Positions 28,162 through 37,384 are shown, counted from the first letter of the stretch. The stretch: DNA of 64,000 nucleotides from Kangiella taiwanensis (GCF_020005165.1 NZ_JAHCLT010000002.1:372001-436000), one strand, 5' to 3'. Numbers and translations are program-made. Notes: generated by a model from the letters alone, not told the origin.

Positions 28162-29040
28162 TTAACCCAACAATTCCAACCAGAGTACGCCGGCCACAAA
28201 AAACGGTGCAACCGATAATGTGCTGTCGAGACGGTCAAGCAAGCCGCCATGACCAGGCAAAATATTGCTACTGTCTTTAATGTCTGCTTGACGCTTGAGC
28301 ATACTCTCAAACAAATCACCAAACACAGACAGTATAACCATGATCACTACAAACACGCTAAATTTAAGCCAATCAAGGTTTAACGATAACAGCGACGCAA
28401 CAGTCACCCCAACAATAACGGCCAATACTAAACCGCCAATCGCACCTTCCCACGTTTTGTTCGGGCTTACTACTGGGGCTAGTTTCGTTTTACCTAATGA
28501 TTTACCCGCAAAATAAGCACCAACGTCGGCTCCCCAAATAATGAGCAACATCAATAGCAACATCCAAGCACCAAGATTGTGGTCAACTTGAATCAGTAAA
28601 CTCCGAATAACAACGATCGCTAACCAAGCTGCGGCCAAAATAACAATACCAAATACAGCTCTTAGCCAAGGGCCACGGAATAACACGTTGGAAAGCTTTG
28701 GATACAACAAGACTAGGATTGAAGCAACAATCCATACTAGCAACGCCACGGCTAATAATTTGAAGGGATACACGTCATACCACAGCAGTGGCAAGCTCGT
28801 ATCACTGAAGAAATTTTGAAGGTTTAACTGATAAAAAAGACCACCAATCGCTGCTAGTACTAGAACAATAAAGGCACTTTGAATCGCTGCATTGGTCTGT
28901 AATAAACGCGACCACTCCCAAGCTAGAATCCCAAAAATAGGTACTAAAATAGCTGAAAACGTTAGTAAGTCAGGTAAAAATAATAAACAAGCAACTAATG
29001 GTAATAGCAATACAGCTGTAATCACTCTTTGTTTTAACAC
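28162..29040 (-). CDS. cdsA: phosphatidate cytidylyltransferase
   Basis: Integral membrane enzyme that makes CDP-diacylglycerol from phosphatidate and CTP. Many hydrophobic segments are visible, and the CTP-transferase signature near the C-terminus reads SVFGDLFESMLKRQADIKDS followed by GHGGLLDRLDS. 292 aa. A GTG start with a GGGGAA ribosome site. Between uppS and dxr, as usual. Confidence 0.97.
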   Translation of the reverse strand: MLKQRVITAVLLLPLVACLLFLPDLLTFSAILVPIFGILAWEWSRLLQTNAAIQSAFIVLVLAAIGGLFYQLNLQNFFSDTSLPLLWYDVYPFKLLAVALLVWIVASILVLLYPKLSNVLFRGPWLRAVFGIVILAAAWLAIVVIRSLLIQVDHNLGAWMLLLMLLIIWGADVGAYFAGKSLGKTKLAPVVSPNKTWEGAIGGLVLAVIVGVTVASLLSLNLDWLKFSVFVVIMVILSVFGDLFESMLKRQADIKDSSNILPGHGGLLDRLDSTLSVAPFFVAGVLWLELLG

Positions 29041-29052
29041 GAATACTTCCCC

Positions 29053-29796
29053 TTAATGATCCGCTGTAGCGACCTGGTCGCCAGTTTTGCCAAAACGACG
29101 TTGGCGTTGATTAAAATTTTCAATGGCACCTTTTAATGCATCACCATCAAAGTCAGGCCATAAGGCGTTACTAAAGTACAGCTCCGAATATGCCGCTTGC
29201 CACAATAAAAAGTTACTAATACGCTGCTCACCGCCGGTGCGAATCAATAAGTCAGGGTCAGGGCCTGTACCTGTGACTAGATGCTGCTGAAGAGAAGACT
29301 CAGTAATTTTTTCACCTTGTTCGGCTAACGATTGCGCAGCCTGCACCATATCCCAGCGACCACCGTAATTCGCCGCTATCTGTAAGTAAAGGCCATCATT
29401 ATCCTGAGTCAACATTTCCGCTTTATCGATCGCTTTGCGAAGCCTATCGTCAAAACCTTCCTTGTCACCAATAATCGTCAAATTAACATTATTCTTATGC
29501 AGTTTTTTGGACTCATTTTTTAAACTGGTAGCAAATAAATCCATTAAGAAACTGACTTCTTCTTTAGGACGGTTCCAATTCTCGCTACTAAAAGCGAATA
29601 AAGTCAAATACTTAACACCAAGGTCACCACAGACTTCCGCCATTTCGCGCGCGCGCTCCATACCCGCTTTATGACCGAACACACGCTTTTTGCCACGCGC
29701 TTGAGCCCAGCGGCCGTTTCCATCCATGATGATAGCGATATGTTGAGGAGTATTTTGCACCTCATAACTTTGCTGTGTAATGGTCTTGTCTGACAC
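29053..29796 (-). CDS. uppS: undecaprenyl pyrophosphate synthase
   Basis: cis-Prenyltransferase that makes C55-PP, the lipid carrier for peptidoglycan and O-antigen. The diphosphate-binding motif [11 protein letters not shown] includes catalytic Asp25; later motifs FAFSSENW and [19 protein letters not shown] are conserved. 247 aa. A TATAAT (minus strand, about 29825-29830) just upstream may be its own -10, since a terminator separates it from frr. Confidence 0.97.
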   Translation of the reverse strand: MSDKTITQQSYEVQNTPQHIAIIMDGNGRWAQARGKKRVFGHKAGMERAREMAEVCGDLGVKYLTLFAFSSENWNRPKEEVSFLMDLFATSLKNESKKLHKNNVNLTIIGDKEGFDDRLRKAIDKAEMLTQDNDGLYLQIAANYGGRWDMVQAAQSLAEQGEKITESSLQQHLVTGTGPDPDLLIRTGGEQRISNFLLWQAAYSELYFSNALWPDFDGDALKGAIENFNQRQRRFGKTGDQVATADH

Positions 29797-29835
29797 GACT
29801 CAATCCTGTACTGAATTAATCACTCATTATATACG

Positions 29836-29863
29836 AAAACGCCGTGAAAAGTTTCACGGCGTT
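29836..29863 (-). terminator. intrinsic terminator after frr
   Basis: On the minus strand AACGCCGTGAAA pairs perfectly with TTTCACGGCGTT over a 2-nt loop and is followed by a T run. The loop is very short, so the end base pairs probably open. Confidence 0.8.
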
Positions 29864-29891
29864 ACCAGTCTTAGAGACTCATGCGACTGCA

Positions 29892-30449
29892 TTAAATTTC
29901 AAGCAGTTCCTGCTCTTTCTCTTCCAATAAAGCATCAACTTTGGCTACTTTAGTATCCGTCAGCTTTTGAATTTGCTCTTCCGAACGACGCAAATCGTCT
30001 TCAGTGATTTCTTTCTCTTTTTCCAACTCTTTCAATGAGTTATTGGCATCACGGCGAATATTACGAATAGCAACTTTAGCGTTTTCAGCTTCACCACGAA
30101 CCACTTTGATCAGTTCTTTACGACGCTCTTCGTTTAACGGTGGCATGGTGATGCGAATCACTTGCCCAGCCACGTTCGGCGTTAAACCTAAATCAGACTT
30201 CAAAATCGCTTTCTCGGTATCTTCAATCGCGCCTTTATCAAAAATTTGCAGTACTAAAGTACGGCCTTCTTGTACGCTGATGCTCGCCACCTGATTAATC
30301 GGTGTGTCAGCGCCATAGTAAGGAACCGTAATATGCTCAAGCAAGCTAGGATGTGCGCGGCCTGTGCGAACTTTTGCAAGATCGTGCCTGAATGACTCAA
30401 TGGTCTTATCCATACGCTGGTCGGCATCTTTTTGAATGTCATTAATCAC
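29892..30449 (-). CDS. frr: ribosome recycling factor
   Basis: Splits post-termination ribosomes together with EF-G. Full length, 185 aa, with the three-helix-bundle sequence and conserved blocks KVRTGRAHPSLLEHI and IRITMPPLNEERRKEL. A terminator follows it. In the rpsB-tsf-pyrH-frr order. Confidence 0.98.
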   Translation of the reverse strand: MINDIQKDADQRMDKTIESFRHDLAKVRTGRAHPSLLEHITVPYYGADTPINQVASISVQEGRTLVLQIFDKGAIEDTEKAILKSDLGLTPNVAGQVIRITMPPLNEERRKELIKVVRGEAENAKVAIRNIRRDANNSLKELEKEKEITEDDLRRSEEQIQKLTDTKVAKVDALLEEKEQELLEI

Positions 30450-30510
30450 AGAGATATCTCCTACAATTGCTTGTTATATTCTTAGTCTGGCTATTATGCC
30501 AAGCTATTAT

Positions 30511-30538
30511 TCCTAAAATAAGCGTTTGATTCAACGCT
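30511..30538 (-). terminator. weak terminator hairpin between pyrH and frr
   Basis: On the minus strand AGCGTT and AACGCT form a 6-bp stem with a 6-nt loop followed by TATTTTA. It may give partial termination in the 99-bp gap before frr. Confidence 0.4.
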
Positions 30539-30548
30539 AAGAATAGGA

Positions 30549-31265
30549 CTATGGATGAATTAGCGTGCCTTCATCTTTGCCCAGTACAGCTTTCTCTAGA
30601 GAGCCTGCCTGAGTCATATTAAATACACGAATGTTCTTTTTGTGGTCACGAGCCAAGCAAAACGCTGTAAGGTCCATCACAGCAAGCTCTTTATCTAAAG
30701 CTTCTTTGTAGCTTAAGCGATCATATTTCACAGCATCTTTATCCTTCGAAGGATCCGCAGAATAAACGCCATCAACTTTAGTCGCTTTAAGTATCAGCTC
30801 AGCATCGATTTCGATACCACGTAAGCATGCTGCCGTATCAGTGGTAAAGAATGGATTCCCCGTCCCTGCGCAGAAAATGACAACACGACCTTTATCTAGG
30901 GCGTTAATTGCACCGCGACGAGAAAAGCCTTGGCAAACACCATCGATAGGCATAGCAGACAGCACTTTAGCTGGCTGGTCAATACGCTCGAAAGCATCTT
31001 GCAAAGCGAGAGAATTCATTACAGTCGCCAGCATGCCCATGTGATCACCGGTCACACGGTTCATGCCAGCTTCTGATAATTTCTGGCCACGGTAGATATT
31101 ACCGCCACCAATCACTACGCCGACTTGTACACCTTGCTCACATAACGATTTGATTTCATTAGCGATTCTTTCCAGAACCTGAGGGTCGATACCGAACGCC
31201 TCACGCCCCATTAAAGCCTCACCACTCAATTTCAATAAAATACGCTTGTAAGCTAAGTCGGCCAT
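30549..31265 (-). CDS. pyrH: uridylate kinase
   Basis: Hexameric UMP kinase (amino acid kinase fold) for pyrimidine nucleotide synthesis. Conserved blocks are [14 protein letters not shown] at the N-terminus, [12 protein letters not shown], and [16 protein letters not shown] in the middle. 238 aa. It lies 41 bp behind tsf. Confidence 0.98.
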   Translation of the reverse strand: MADLAYKRILLKLSGEALMGREAFGIDPQVLERIANEIKSLCEQGVQVGVVIGGGNIYRGQKLSEAGMNRVTGDHMGMLATVMNSLALQDAFERIDQPAKVLSAMPIDGVCQGFSRRGAINALDKGRVVIFCAGTGNPFFTTDTAACLRGIEIDAELILKATKVDGVYSADPSKDKDAVKYDRLSYKEALDKELAVMDLTAFCLARDHKKNIRVFNMTQAGSLEKAVLGKDEGTLIHP

Positions 31266-31306
31266 AGTGTTTCCTTCTTGTTAATCAGTAATGCTTAAAT
31301 CAACAA

Positions 31307-32173
31307 TTACTTTTTCATTTGAGCAGCAACTTCAGACGCGAAGTCTTCGTCTTTCTTCTCAATACCTTCGCCTACTTCGAAGCGAGTGTAAGAGATAACT
31401 TTTGCGCTTTTTTCTTTAAGAAGCTGACCAACAGTCGTTGAAGGATCTTTAACGAAGCTTTGACCTTCCAAAGTGATTTCGCCAACGAACTTCTTAATAC
31501 GACCAACCATCATTTTCTCAACGATATCAGCAGGCTTGCCTTCCATATCAGGTTGAGCTTTGATGATTTCTTTTTCTTTCTCGATTACTGCAGGGTCAAC
31601 GTCATCAGCTGTGTTGAACTGAGGGTTGCTTGCAGCAACGTGCATCGCGATATCACGAGCCAAGTCTTCGTCACCACCGTCTAAAGAAACGATAACACCG
31701 ATACGACCACCGTGAACGTAAGCACCAAGCGTATCGCCGTCAACTTTAGCTACACGACGTACTGTGATGTTTTCGCCGATTTTAGCAACTAGGTTAGCAC
31801 GTGCTTCTTCAACAGACTCACCAGAAGGCATAGACGCAGCGTTTAACGCTTCGATGTCGCTAGTACCGTTTTCTAGAGCAACATCAACAACTTCAGTTGA
31901 GAACTTCTTGAAGTTTTCGTCACGAGCAACGAAGTCAGTTTCAGAGTTAACTTCAACTAGAACGCCTGTTTTGTCACCAGATTTCGCTAAAATCACACCT
32001 TCAGCAGCTACACGACCCGCTTTCTTGGCAGCTTTCGCTTGACCAGATTTACGCATGTTGTCGATTGCTGTTTCGATGCTACCGTCAGCCTCAACCAACG
32101 CTTTTTTACATTCCATCATGCCAGCGCCAGTGCGCTCACGTAATTCTTTAACTAATGCAGCAGTAATTGCCAT
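31307..32173 (-). CDS. tsf: translation elongation factor Ts
   Basis: Nucleotide-exchange factor for EF-Tu. The UBA-like N-terminus has [29 protein letters not shown] is the EF-Tu contact motif. 288 aa. A strong rpsB terminator lies about 135 bp upstream, so tsf is expressed by readthrough or from an unrecognised promoter; TATACT on the minus strand near 32235 is one candidate -10. Confidence 0.98.
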   Translation of the reverse strand: MAITAALVKELRERTGAGMMECKKALVEADGSIETAIDNMRKSGQAKAAKKAGRVAAEGVILAKSGDKTGVLVEVNSETDFVARDENFKKFSTEVVDVALENGTSDIEALNAASMPSGESVEEARANLVAKIGENITVRRVAKVDGDTLGAYVHGGRIGVIVSLDGGDEDLARDIAMHVAASNPQFNTADDVDPAVIEKEKEIIKAQPDMEGKPADIVEKMMVGRIKKFVGEITLEGQSFVKDPSTTVGQLLKEKSAKVISYTRFEVGEGIEKKDEDFASEVAAQMKK

Positions 32174-32308
32174 GATAGTATCTCCGATAGATTCCTCTGC
32201 TATTCAGACCAGCAGAATACATAAACTAGAATAGTATAGAGTGTCGTGTTGAAACCTTTGTGAATCTTGTTAAGACTTTGAAACTAAAAGTCTTTCACAA
32301 GGCTCTTC

Positions 32309-32332
32309 AAAAAAAGGGGGCCGCGCCCCCTT
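32309..32332 (-). terminator. intrinsic terminator after rpsB
   Basis: On the minus strand a G/C stem (GGGGGC with GCCCCC, 3-nt loop) is followed by seven T residues. Strong terminator or attenuator between rpsB and tsf. Confidence 0.88.
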
Positions 32333-32357
32333 CTTCAACACGTAGAAAAGTCAGCGA

Positions 32358-33092
32358 TTACTCTTCGCCTTCCTCTTCAACAAACTCGTCGCCTTTATCA
32401 GCAACTGTGTTGCTTTGCTTACCGTCAAGTACTGCGTCCGCTACTGCCGCGCAGTATAAACGAATCGCACGGATCGCATCATCGTTACCTGGGATGATGT
32501 AATCAACGCCTTTAGGGTTAGAGTTTGTATCAACCACAGCAACAACAGGAATACCCATTTTGTTTGCTTCTGCGATTGCAATGCTTTCGTGCTCTGCGTC
32601 AATCACGAACAATACGTCTGGAAGACCACCCATGTCCTTGATACCGCCGATAGACGCTTCAAGCTTGTCCATCTCACGAGTACGCATCAACGCTTCTTTC
32701 TTAGTCAAACGCTCGAAAGTGCCGTCTTCAGACTGTTTTTCTAAGTCTTTCAAACGGTTAATAGAACCACGAATCGTTTTGTAGTTAGTCAACATACCGC
32801 CTAACCAACGCTTATCAACGAAGAACTGACTACAACGAGTCGCTTCTTCTTTAACGATTTCAGCAGCAGCACGCTTCGTACCAACAAAAAGGATTTTACC
32901 TTTGTTAGAAGCGATTTTACCTAAGTAATTCAACGCATCGTTGAACATAGGTACTGTTTCTTCAAGGTTGATGATATGGATCTTGTTACGCGCACCAAAG
33001 ATATATGGACGCATTTGAGGGTTCCAGAAGCGAGTTTTGTGACCGAAGTGCACGCCCGCCTGTAGCATGTCACGCATACTAACTTTAGACAT
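32358..33092 (-). CDS. rpsB: 30S ribosomal protein S2
   Basis: Small-subunit protein S2, 244 aa from the ATG at 33092 (GGAGA upstream; product starts [20 protein letters not shown]). The frame is open a further 33 codons upstream, but that part is leader sequence. Conserved blocks are [13 protein letters not shown] and [20 protein letters not shown], with an acidic C-terminus. First gene of rpsB-tsf. Confidence 0.98.
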   Translation of the reverse strand: MSKVSMRDMLQAGVHFGHKTRFWNPQMRPYIFGARNKIHIINLEETVPMFNDALNYLGKIASNKGKILFVGTKRAAAEIVKEEATRCSQFFVDKRWLGGMLTNYKTIRGSINRLKDLEKQSEDGTFERLTKKEALMRTREMDKLEASIGGIKDMGGLPDVLFVIDAEHESIAIAEANKMGIPVVAVVDTNSNPKGVDYIIPGNDDAIRAIRLYCAAVADAVLDGKQSNTVADKGDEFVEEEGEE

Positions 33093-33215
33093 AATAAAAT
33101 TCTCCGAATTTCGGGTTAAGCCTCCACAAATCCCATTTCCCGACCCCGACAGTCTCTTCAAAAGAGTCTTACTGGCGGAGCACCCCGGCAAATGTGCCGA
33201 TTTGTGTGTGGATTT
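33093..33215 (-). promoter_or_regulatory. probable rpsB leader RNA
   Basis: On the minus strand the region before rpsB holds hairpins CGGCA-CATT-TGCCG and a near-perfect GACTCTT/AAGAGAC stem, then GGGGTCGGG, ahead of the ribosome site. S2 is known to repress its own operon through the rpsB leader in gammaproteobacteria. The position and foldability fit this, but I cannot confirm the family's consensus. Confidence 0.5.
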
Positions 33216-33321
33216 TAAGTAAATAATCGTATTTGTAGCTCAATAATTGTGCGGGTTTAAACGCACTTTCGAGCCACGGCGCGCTTTATACCATTTTTCA
33301 GGGGTTGAGGCAATCATTTTC

Positions 33322-33356
33322 CGTCATTGCGAGGCTTTAGCCGAAGCAATCTCATC
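33322..33356. repeat. dispersed palindromic repeat, GTCATTGCGAGG type
   Basis: CGTCATTGCGAGG ... GAAGCAATCTC is a widely dispersed bacterial intergenic repeat; ATTGC and GCAAT pair around a GGCTTTAGCC core. Confidence 0.65.
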
Positions 33357-33363
33357 CTTTGCT

Positions 33364-33392
33364 CGTCATTCCCGAGAAGTCGGGAATCTCGG
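33364..33392. repeat. palindromic repeat ATTCCCGA-TCGGGAAT
   Basis: A perfect 8-bp stem with a 4-nt loop follows CGTC. It is of the CGTCATTCCCG type common between genes. Confidence 0.65.
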
Positions 33393-33540
33393 CTTATTTT
33401 GCTTGTCATGCCGGCCTATTACTCTTAACCTTTGAACAATCGCTGTCACTCCGTGGTACCAAAGGCACTTCCTTCGGTCGCTCACCATGGAATCCAGCGA
33501 CGCTTATCCCTTGTAGCTCAACTATTTCGCCTTTCAGCGA

Positions 33541-33572
33541 GTTACTTTTCTTGCGTGGACAAGAAAAGTAAC
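33541..33572. repeat. 13-bp perfect palindrome, TTACTTTTCTTG type
   Basis: GTTACTTTTCTTG and CAAGAAAAGTAAC are separated by 6 nt, followed by CAAAAGAA. This TTACTTTT...AAAAGTAACCAAAAG pattern recurs in many proteobacterial genomes as a dispersed intergenic repeat. Confidence 0.7.
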
Positions 33573-33646
33573 CAAAAGAAGTCCACCCTACATTGAGGTT
33601 ATGCTCTGCATAACTACCTTCGGATACTAAAATCACTTAACGCACC

Positions 33647-33704
33647 GTGAAATACAGTCCTTCCATGGCCTGAATTTCACTATTTGAATCATCCAAGATT
33701 CAAA
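33647..33704. repeat. two adjacent hairpins closing the repeat cluster
   Basis: GTGAAATACAG pairs with CTGAATTTCAC (one mismatch) at 33647-33680, and TTTGAATC pairs perfectly with GATTCAAA at 33683-33704. With the repeats upstream they fill the gene-free stretch from 33.2 to 33.8 kb. I see no credible coding frame there. Confidence 0.55.
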
Positions 33705-33819
33705 TTGCTATGATTTTCTTAATCCTCAGCTCAATGTAAGGGTTCACTGGAGCAAGCCTGCACTTTAAGGAACAAAACCTCAACTTACGACCAGCTCAGA
33801 GCTTAGAAACTTGTAATAA

Positions 33820-34371
33820 ATGCCCAATGATAATAAAGTCTTACCGACAAACTCATTAATTAAACTTTTAGAGCATATGGATATGTGGCGAAAAACATCA
33901 CCTTACATTGCAAACCCCAAAAGACTTGCAGACCTTATCGCTGCAATCCAAGTTCTAGGTACTTACCGTTTTGCTAGTCGAAGGATGCAAAAGTGGGAAA
34001 AACGCTTAGGCCGAACTCCGGTATCAGCTCCGGATTGGAGTACAGTGTTTAGTCAGCACCCTGAGTTTTTCACAACTCAAGGAGATTTAATTTCACTTGT
34101 ATGGCGACGTAGCAGAGAACGAAATTACGATACTTATAATAGGCAGCTTCTTCCTCGCGAAAGAGCTAAAGAGCTTTCGCAACAAGAGAGTGAAGACAAT
34201 GCAATGCGACTTTCTCGTCCCCCACTCGACTCATCTGAAGTCTCTAAACTCATTGATATTGCCGTTAGCCTTCATGAACGTGAAATACGACACGCACAAG
34301 AAAGGCGCTGGTGGATAACCGCAGTACTCGCGCTACTTGGATTCATAATTACATTATATGGTGCTAAATGA
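33820..34371 (+). CDS. hypothetical protein with C-terminal membrane anchor (183 aa)
   Basis: Unrecognised. The N-terminal about 100 residues look globular and helical, with an IANPKRLADLIAAIQVLGTY segment and a block HPEFFTTQGDLISLVWRRS that I associate with a family of uncharacterised proteins. A charged helix precedes a single hydrophobic segment near the C-terminus (WWITAVLALLGFIITLYGA, 162-180), so it is tail-anchored with its bulk in the cytoplasm. No catalytic motif is visible. It directly follows the repeat cluster and has no operon partner, which suggests an accessory gene. Confidence 0.65.
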   Translation: MPNDNKVLPTNSLIKLLEHMDMWRKTSPYIANPKRLADLIAAIQVLGTYRFASRRMQKWEKRLGRTPVSAPDWSTVFSQHPEFFTTQGDLISLVWRRSRERNYDTYNRQLLPRERAKELSQQESEDNAMRLSRPPLDSSEVSKLIDIAVSLHEREIRHAQERRWWITAVLALLGFIITLYGAK

Positions 34372-34481
34372 GCTCCAGTTGGCGTTATGTAAACGTAGGG
34401 GCCGTCTTGACGCACCTTGCCTCAAATTTAGGTTAAAGTGTCTGTTCAGAACCAGCAATAAATACGACTTGATCATAAATA

Positions 34482-34943
34482 ATGAAATCACTCGAACTTA
34501 AAATCCCGCCAGTGGTGGTACTTGTTATAGCTGCTTTGGCTATGTGGGCTGTGGCTCGCTTATTCCCTACTCCGCTTATTGTTTTCCCTGGCGCGGTTTG
34601 GTTGGTAGGTAGCATTACGTTTATCGGCTGTTGTATTGTTTTTCTTGGGGTGTGGGGATTTGGGAAAGCAGGTACGACGGTTGATCCGCGAGCTCCTGAT
34701 AAGTCTGAAAAGTTGGTTGTGAGCGGGATCTATCGTTTCAGCCGTAACCCGATGTATTTGGTTTTTCTTCTGCTATTGTGCTCTTGGAGTTTGAAGTTGG
34801 GTAGCGCACTTGGTTTATTGTTCCTACCCTTGTTCGCTCTTTATATGAATCGTTTTCAAATCATTCCAGAAGAACGCTGGATGCATAACAAGTTTGGTGA
34901 GTCGTACCAAAAATACAAATCACAAGTTCGTCGGTGGATTTGA
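34482..34943 (+). CDS. isoprenylcysteine carboxyl methyltransferase-like membrane protein
   Basis: About four membrane segments (near 8-27, 34-57, 92-110 and a shorter fourth) and the signature GIYRFSRNPMYLVFLLLL of the ICMT/phospholipid methyltransferase superfamily, with the final PEERWMHNKFGESYQKYK. This predicts SAM-dependent methylation of a lipid or thiol at the membrane, but the bacterial substrates of this family are mostly unknown. 153 aa, normal for the group. Confidence 0.85.
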   Translation: MKSLELKIPPVVVLVIAALAMWAVARLFPTPLIVFPGAVWLVGSITFIGCCIVFLGVWGFGKAGTTVDPRAPDKSEKLVVSGIYRFSRNPMYLVFLLLLCSWSLKLGSALGLLFLPLFALYMNRFQIIPEERWMHNKFGESYQKYKSQVRRWI

Positions 34944-34985
34944 CTCTCCTCTTGTTCAGCAACACAATTCAAAAAAGTTGGGAAC

Positions 34986-35363
34986 ATGAAAAATACGATA
35001 TTCTTTTTATATATTATAACCTTTACTCTTGCTGGATGTATCGGCTCACCCCCAAAAGAGATTATTGGGAACGATATTAAAAATAACGAGCTAAACTTTC
35101 TCGTCTGGTACGACGGGTGGGGTGGCTTAACGATCTGGGGGATAGGGTTTACGACTTCCCCGTCTGTAAAGTGCGGAGATAAAGAAATCCTCTTCTATAC
35201 TACTTATGATACTCATACACGTTTTTTTGAAGAAACGTACCCTAATAGGAAGTACCCTAAAGACAAAACCTTTGCTAAAAACTACAACCTAGAGCTTCTG
35301 AAATATTTTAAAGCGACTGGTAATGAGTGCGATTTTTCAGAAATTTTAAAAGAGCAAGCGTAG
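34986..35363 (+). CDS. hypothetical lipoprotein (125 aa)
   Basis: The N-terminus is a lipoprotein signal (hydrophobic 5-16, lipobox LAGC, Cys18). The mature region begins GSPPKEIIGNDI and has aromatic-rich stretches (FLVWYDGWGGLTIWGIGF) and two further Cys (in VKCGDKE and NECDFSE) that could form a disulfide. A ribosome site is weak (TTGGGAAC). No family recognised. The downstream hairpin repeat at 35361 probably ends its transcript. Confidence 0.65.
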   Translation: MKNTIFFLYIITFTLAGCIGSPPKEIIGNDIKNNELNFLVWYDGWGGLTIWGIGFTTSPSVKCGDKEILFYTTYDTHTRFFEETYPNRKYPKDKTFAKNYNLELLKYFKATGNECDFSEILKEQA

Positions 35364-35415
35364 GTTGGGGTGAAACCCCAACGGTAACTCTTTAGTTATC
35401 TGGAGAGCAACCTAG
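35361..35415. repeat. nested palindromic repeat between convergent genes
   Basis: GTTGGGGT-GAA-ACCCCAAC (35364-35382) is a perfect 8-bp hairpin. TAGGTTG on its left recurs as CAACCTA about 40 nt further right, enclosing a second small hairpin (TAACT/AGTTA). GTAGGTTGGGGT...ACCCCAAC resembles a dispersed proteobacterial repeat. It lies at the ends of both flanking genes and may terminate them. Confidence 0.6.
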
Positions 35416-35438
35416 CCTACAGATGCTTCTACTAAAAG

Positions 35439-36293
35439 TTAATGTTCCTCTAAATACTTTAATGTATCCACCATTTCGAATTTAGGGCTTCTTTTTATAA
35501 ATTCTCTTAAAAATGCAGTGTGTGCTCGCCCCATGAGAATGAAGACTCGGTCGTCTTTGGTCATGGGGATGCGGTTGAGGTTGGAGTAGATGCGCATGTT
35601 GCGTTGGTAGAAGATGGCAGCGTTATCGGCACCTTCGAAGCCGTCATCAATTCCGACATACAACAGTTTATCGGCGTTAGTGTTAATCGAGTAATCCATT
35701 TGAGCTGGCTCATTAAATAGCTTTAACTTCTCAAGTAGCGACATCTGATCAAACCGTTTCTCACGCTCTGCAATCTCTGATTGGTCTCTATAAGGCTCAT
35801 TAGTAATCTGTAGGTAAGTTTTGGGGTCGATAGAGTTGGTTAGTTCAGGAGTTCCCTCGATATAGTCGCCGACGCTGTAGTTATAGCCCATGTGGTTATC
35901 AATACCGTATAGCCTTTTAACATTACTTAGTCTGCCCACTTCAAAGGCAATCATGCTGATTTCACCGTCTTTGTGGCTAAGCTCTGCGGGATCGTTTAAA
36001 TATTCTTGATAGGCTTGATTCAACTGTTCATCGTACTTTGGGAGCTTTTCAACCACGATAATCGTCGGTTTAAATTGAGCCAATAATCTCGCGACTTCCC
36101 TCGCCTGTTGTTTGGAATCGTCAGACGCTTCATCAAACTCGGTTTTGTGTGCATCGGGTGTATAACCAAAGTGAAACGTGCCAAAGTTGAGAACCTGTAT
36201 TTTATTAGGGACATGTCTTTCCGCTAACTGCTCATTCTTAACGCTACACCCAAACACTATACATATCGTTAGTAAAAGCGATATACACCTCAT
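35439..36293 (-). CDS. DUF5694-like lipoprotein
   Basis: A lipoprotein signal (1-15, lipobox VFGC, Cys16) is followed by a domain with LNFGTFHFGYTPDAHK near its start, ARLLAQFKPTIIVVEKLP, and RVFILMGRAHTAFLREFI near its end. This pattern fits DUF5694, distantly related in layout to TraB/GumN-type proteins. No activity is established. It is convergent with the upstream hypothetical lipoprotein gene. 284 aa. Confidence 0.75.
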   Translation of the reverse strand: MRCISLLLTICIVFGCSVKNEQLAERHVPNKIQVLNFGTFHFGYTPDAHKTEFDEASDDSKQQAREVARLLAQFKPTIIVVEKLPKYDEQLNQAYQEYLNDPAELSHKDGEISMIAFEVGRLSNVKRLYGIDNHMGYNYSVGDYIEGTPELTNSIDPKTYLQITNEPYRDQSEIAEREKRFDQMSLLEKLKLFNEPAQMDYSINTNADKLLYVGIDDGFEGADNAAIFYQRNMRIYSNLNRIPMTKDDRVFILMGRAHTAFLREFIKRSPKFEMVDTLKYLEEH

Positions 36294-36453
36294 GGTTACT
36301 CCTCTTTATTCATAGTTAACCGCCAATCACTGCTTCCAGCTGATAGCGACCTCCCTTGGCAAATTAGATTAATCGTTAAACGTTTTTAGGACAAGGGTGA
36401 TTTATAGCAATATCAATACCTTGTTCGGTCATAGCTGTGTTAGGCTACTCCCC

Positions 36454-36801
36454 ATGAAGAAAAGTGATAAGAAGACCGAAAAGTTAATCGTAAAAACACT
36501 AACCGATGCTTGCCATGTGCTGACGGATTCGGTTGAGGGTTTTGAGTGGCTGACCCACTTTGTGGATTATAAGGCGTTTCCAGAGTCTTTAGAGGTTGTG
36601 TGTATTTTCGATACGGAAGATTCCTTATCAACAGCCTTGCAGGAACATCAAGGGAGTTTTATAGCTTCAGTGATTACTGACAAGCTAAAGTCGATCGAGG
36701 TGCCATTAACCAATAGCGCTAAACAGATCAGTTTTGATACGGAAGAAGCGTGCGAGAGAGAACATAAGGGTAACTGGGCAAGGCGTTTTTTGGCTCAATA
36801 A
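36454..36801 (+). CDS. hypothetical protein, often mislabelled Fis-family (115 aa)
   Basis: The start is taken at the ATG at 36454 (product MKKSDKKTEKLIVKTLTDAC), since homologues I recall begin there; the frame is open to 36397. It has the conserved-looking block GFEWLTHFVDYKAFPESLEV followed by VCIFDT. Proteins of this kind in Vibrio and Shewanella are sometimes called Fis-family regulators, but no HTH is visible here. Cytoplasmic, function unknown. Confidence 0.65.
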   Translation: MKKSDKKTEKLIVKTLTDACHVLTDSVEGFEWLTHFVDYKAFPESLEVVCIFDTEDSLSTALQEHQGSFIASVITDKLKSIEVPLTNSAKQISFDTEEACEREHKGNWARRFLAQ

Positions 36802-36995
36802 AGCAAAATATAAGTAGACAGGGAGTAAACAAGCCTATACTCTGCTCGGCAGCTAGAAAGAAGTCTCTATTTTCATCCTACATTTCATTGTTTTATTTTT
36901 AATTCTTTGTCCTGCAGTTTCTAAATATCAGTCTACATTTACAGCTATTCAAGCCTCTTGAAGGCACCCTTATATTTAAATTACAGGATATTATT

Positions 36996-37205
36996 ATGTC
37001 TAATACAATTAAAGGAACCGTTAAATGGTTCAACGAATCTAAAGGTTTTGGTTTTATCGAGCAGCAAAATGGTCCAGACGTGTTCGCACACTACAGTGCC
37101 ATCAGTAGCTCAGGTTTTAAAACTTTAGCCGAAGGTCAGCAAGTTGAGTTTACGGTTACTGACGGTCAGAAAGGCCCTCAGGCTGAAAATATTGTTGCGG
37201 TTTAA
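36996..37205 (+). CDS. cold-shock domain protein (CspA family)
   Basis: A single cold-shock domain of 69 aa with RNP1 KGFGFI and RNP2 VFAHY, binding single-stranded RNA or DNA as an RNA chaperone. [20 protein letters not shown] is the typical N-terminus. The 194-nt upstream gap could form a long 5' UTR like those that regulate cold-shock mRNAs, and an AGGATATT ribosome site precedes the ATG. A strong terminator follows. Whether it is cold-induced cannot be told. Confidence 0.95.
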   Translation: MSNTIKGTVKWFNESKGFGFIEQQNGPDVFAHYSAISSSGFKTLAEGQQVEFTVTDGQKGPQAENIVAV

Positions 37206-37223
37206 TTACTAGCACTCTATTTC

Positions 37224-37256
37224 AAAGGGCAGATCTTTCGAGGTCTGCCCTTTTTT
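37224..37256 (+). terminator. intrinsic terminator after the cold-shock gene
   Basis: AAAGGGCAGA and TCTGCCCTTT form a 10-bp stem with a 10-nt loop, followed by a T run. Confidence 0.88.
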
Positions 37257-37384
37257 ATTTCCTAGGAACTCACTACCATCTGTAAAGCACCTACAAGTAA
37301 AGCTCGTAAACTTTGAAGTATCTACTTCAGTTTTCTGAATCGCCATATTAAACTTGATGTAAAAGATTACCAAGGGAATGTTTT

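Noticed and set aside
33247-33636. Short ORFs in the gap upstream of rpsB
   Set aside because: They run across palindromic repeats on both strands and have repeat-derived, low-quality sequences with no ribosome site.
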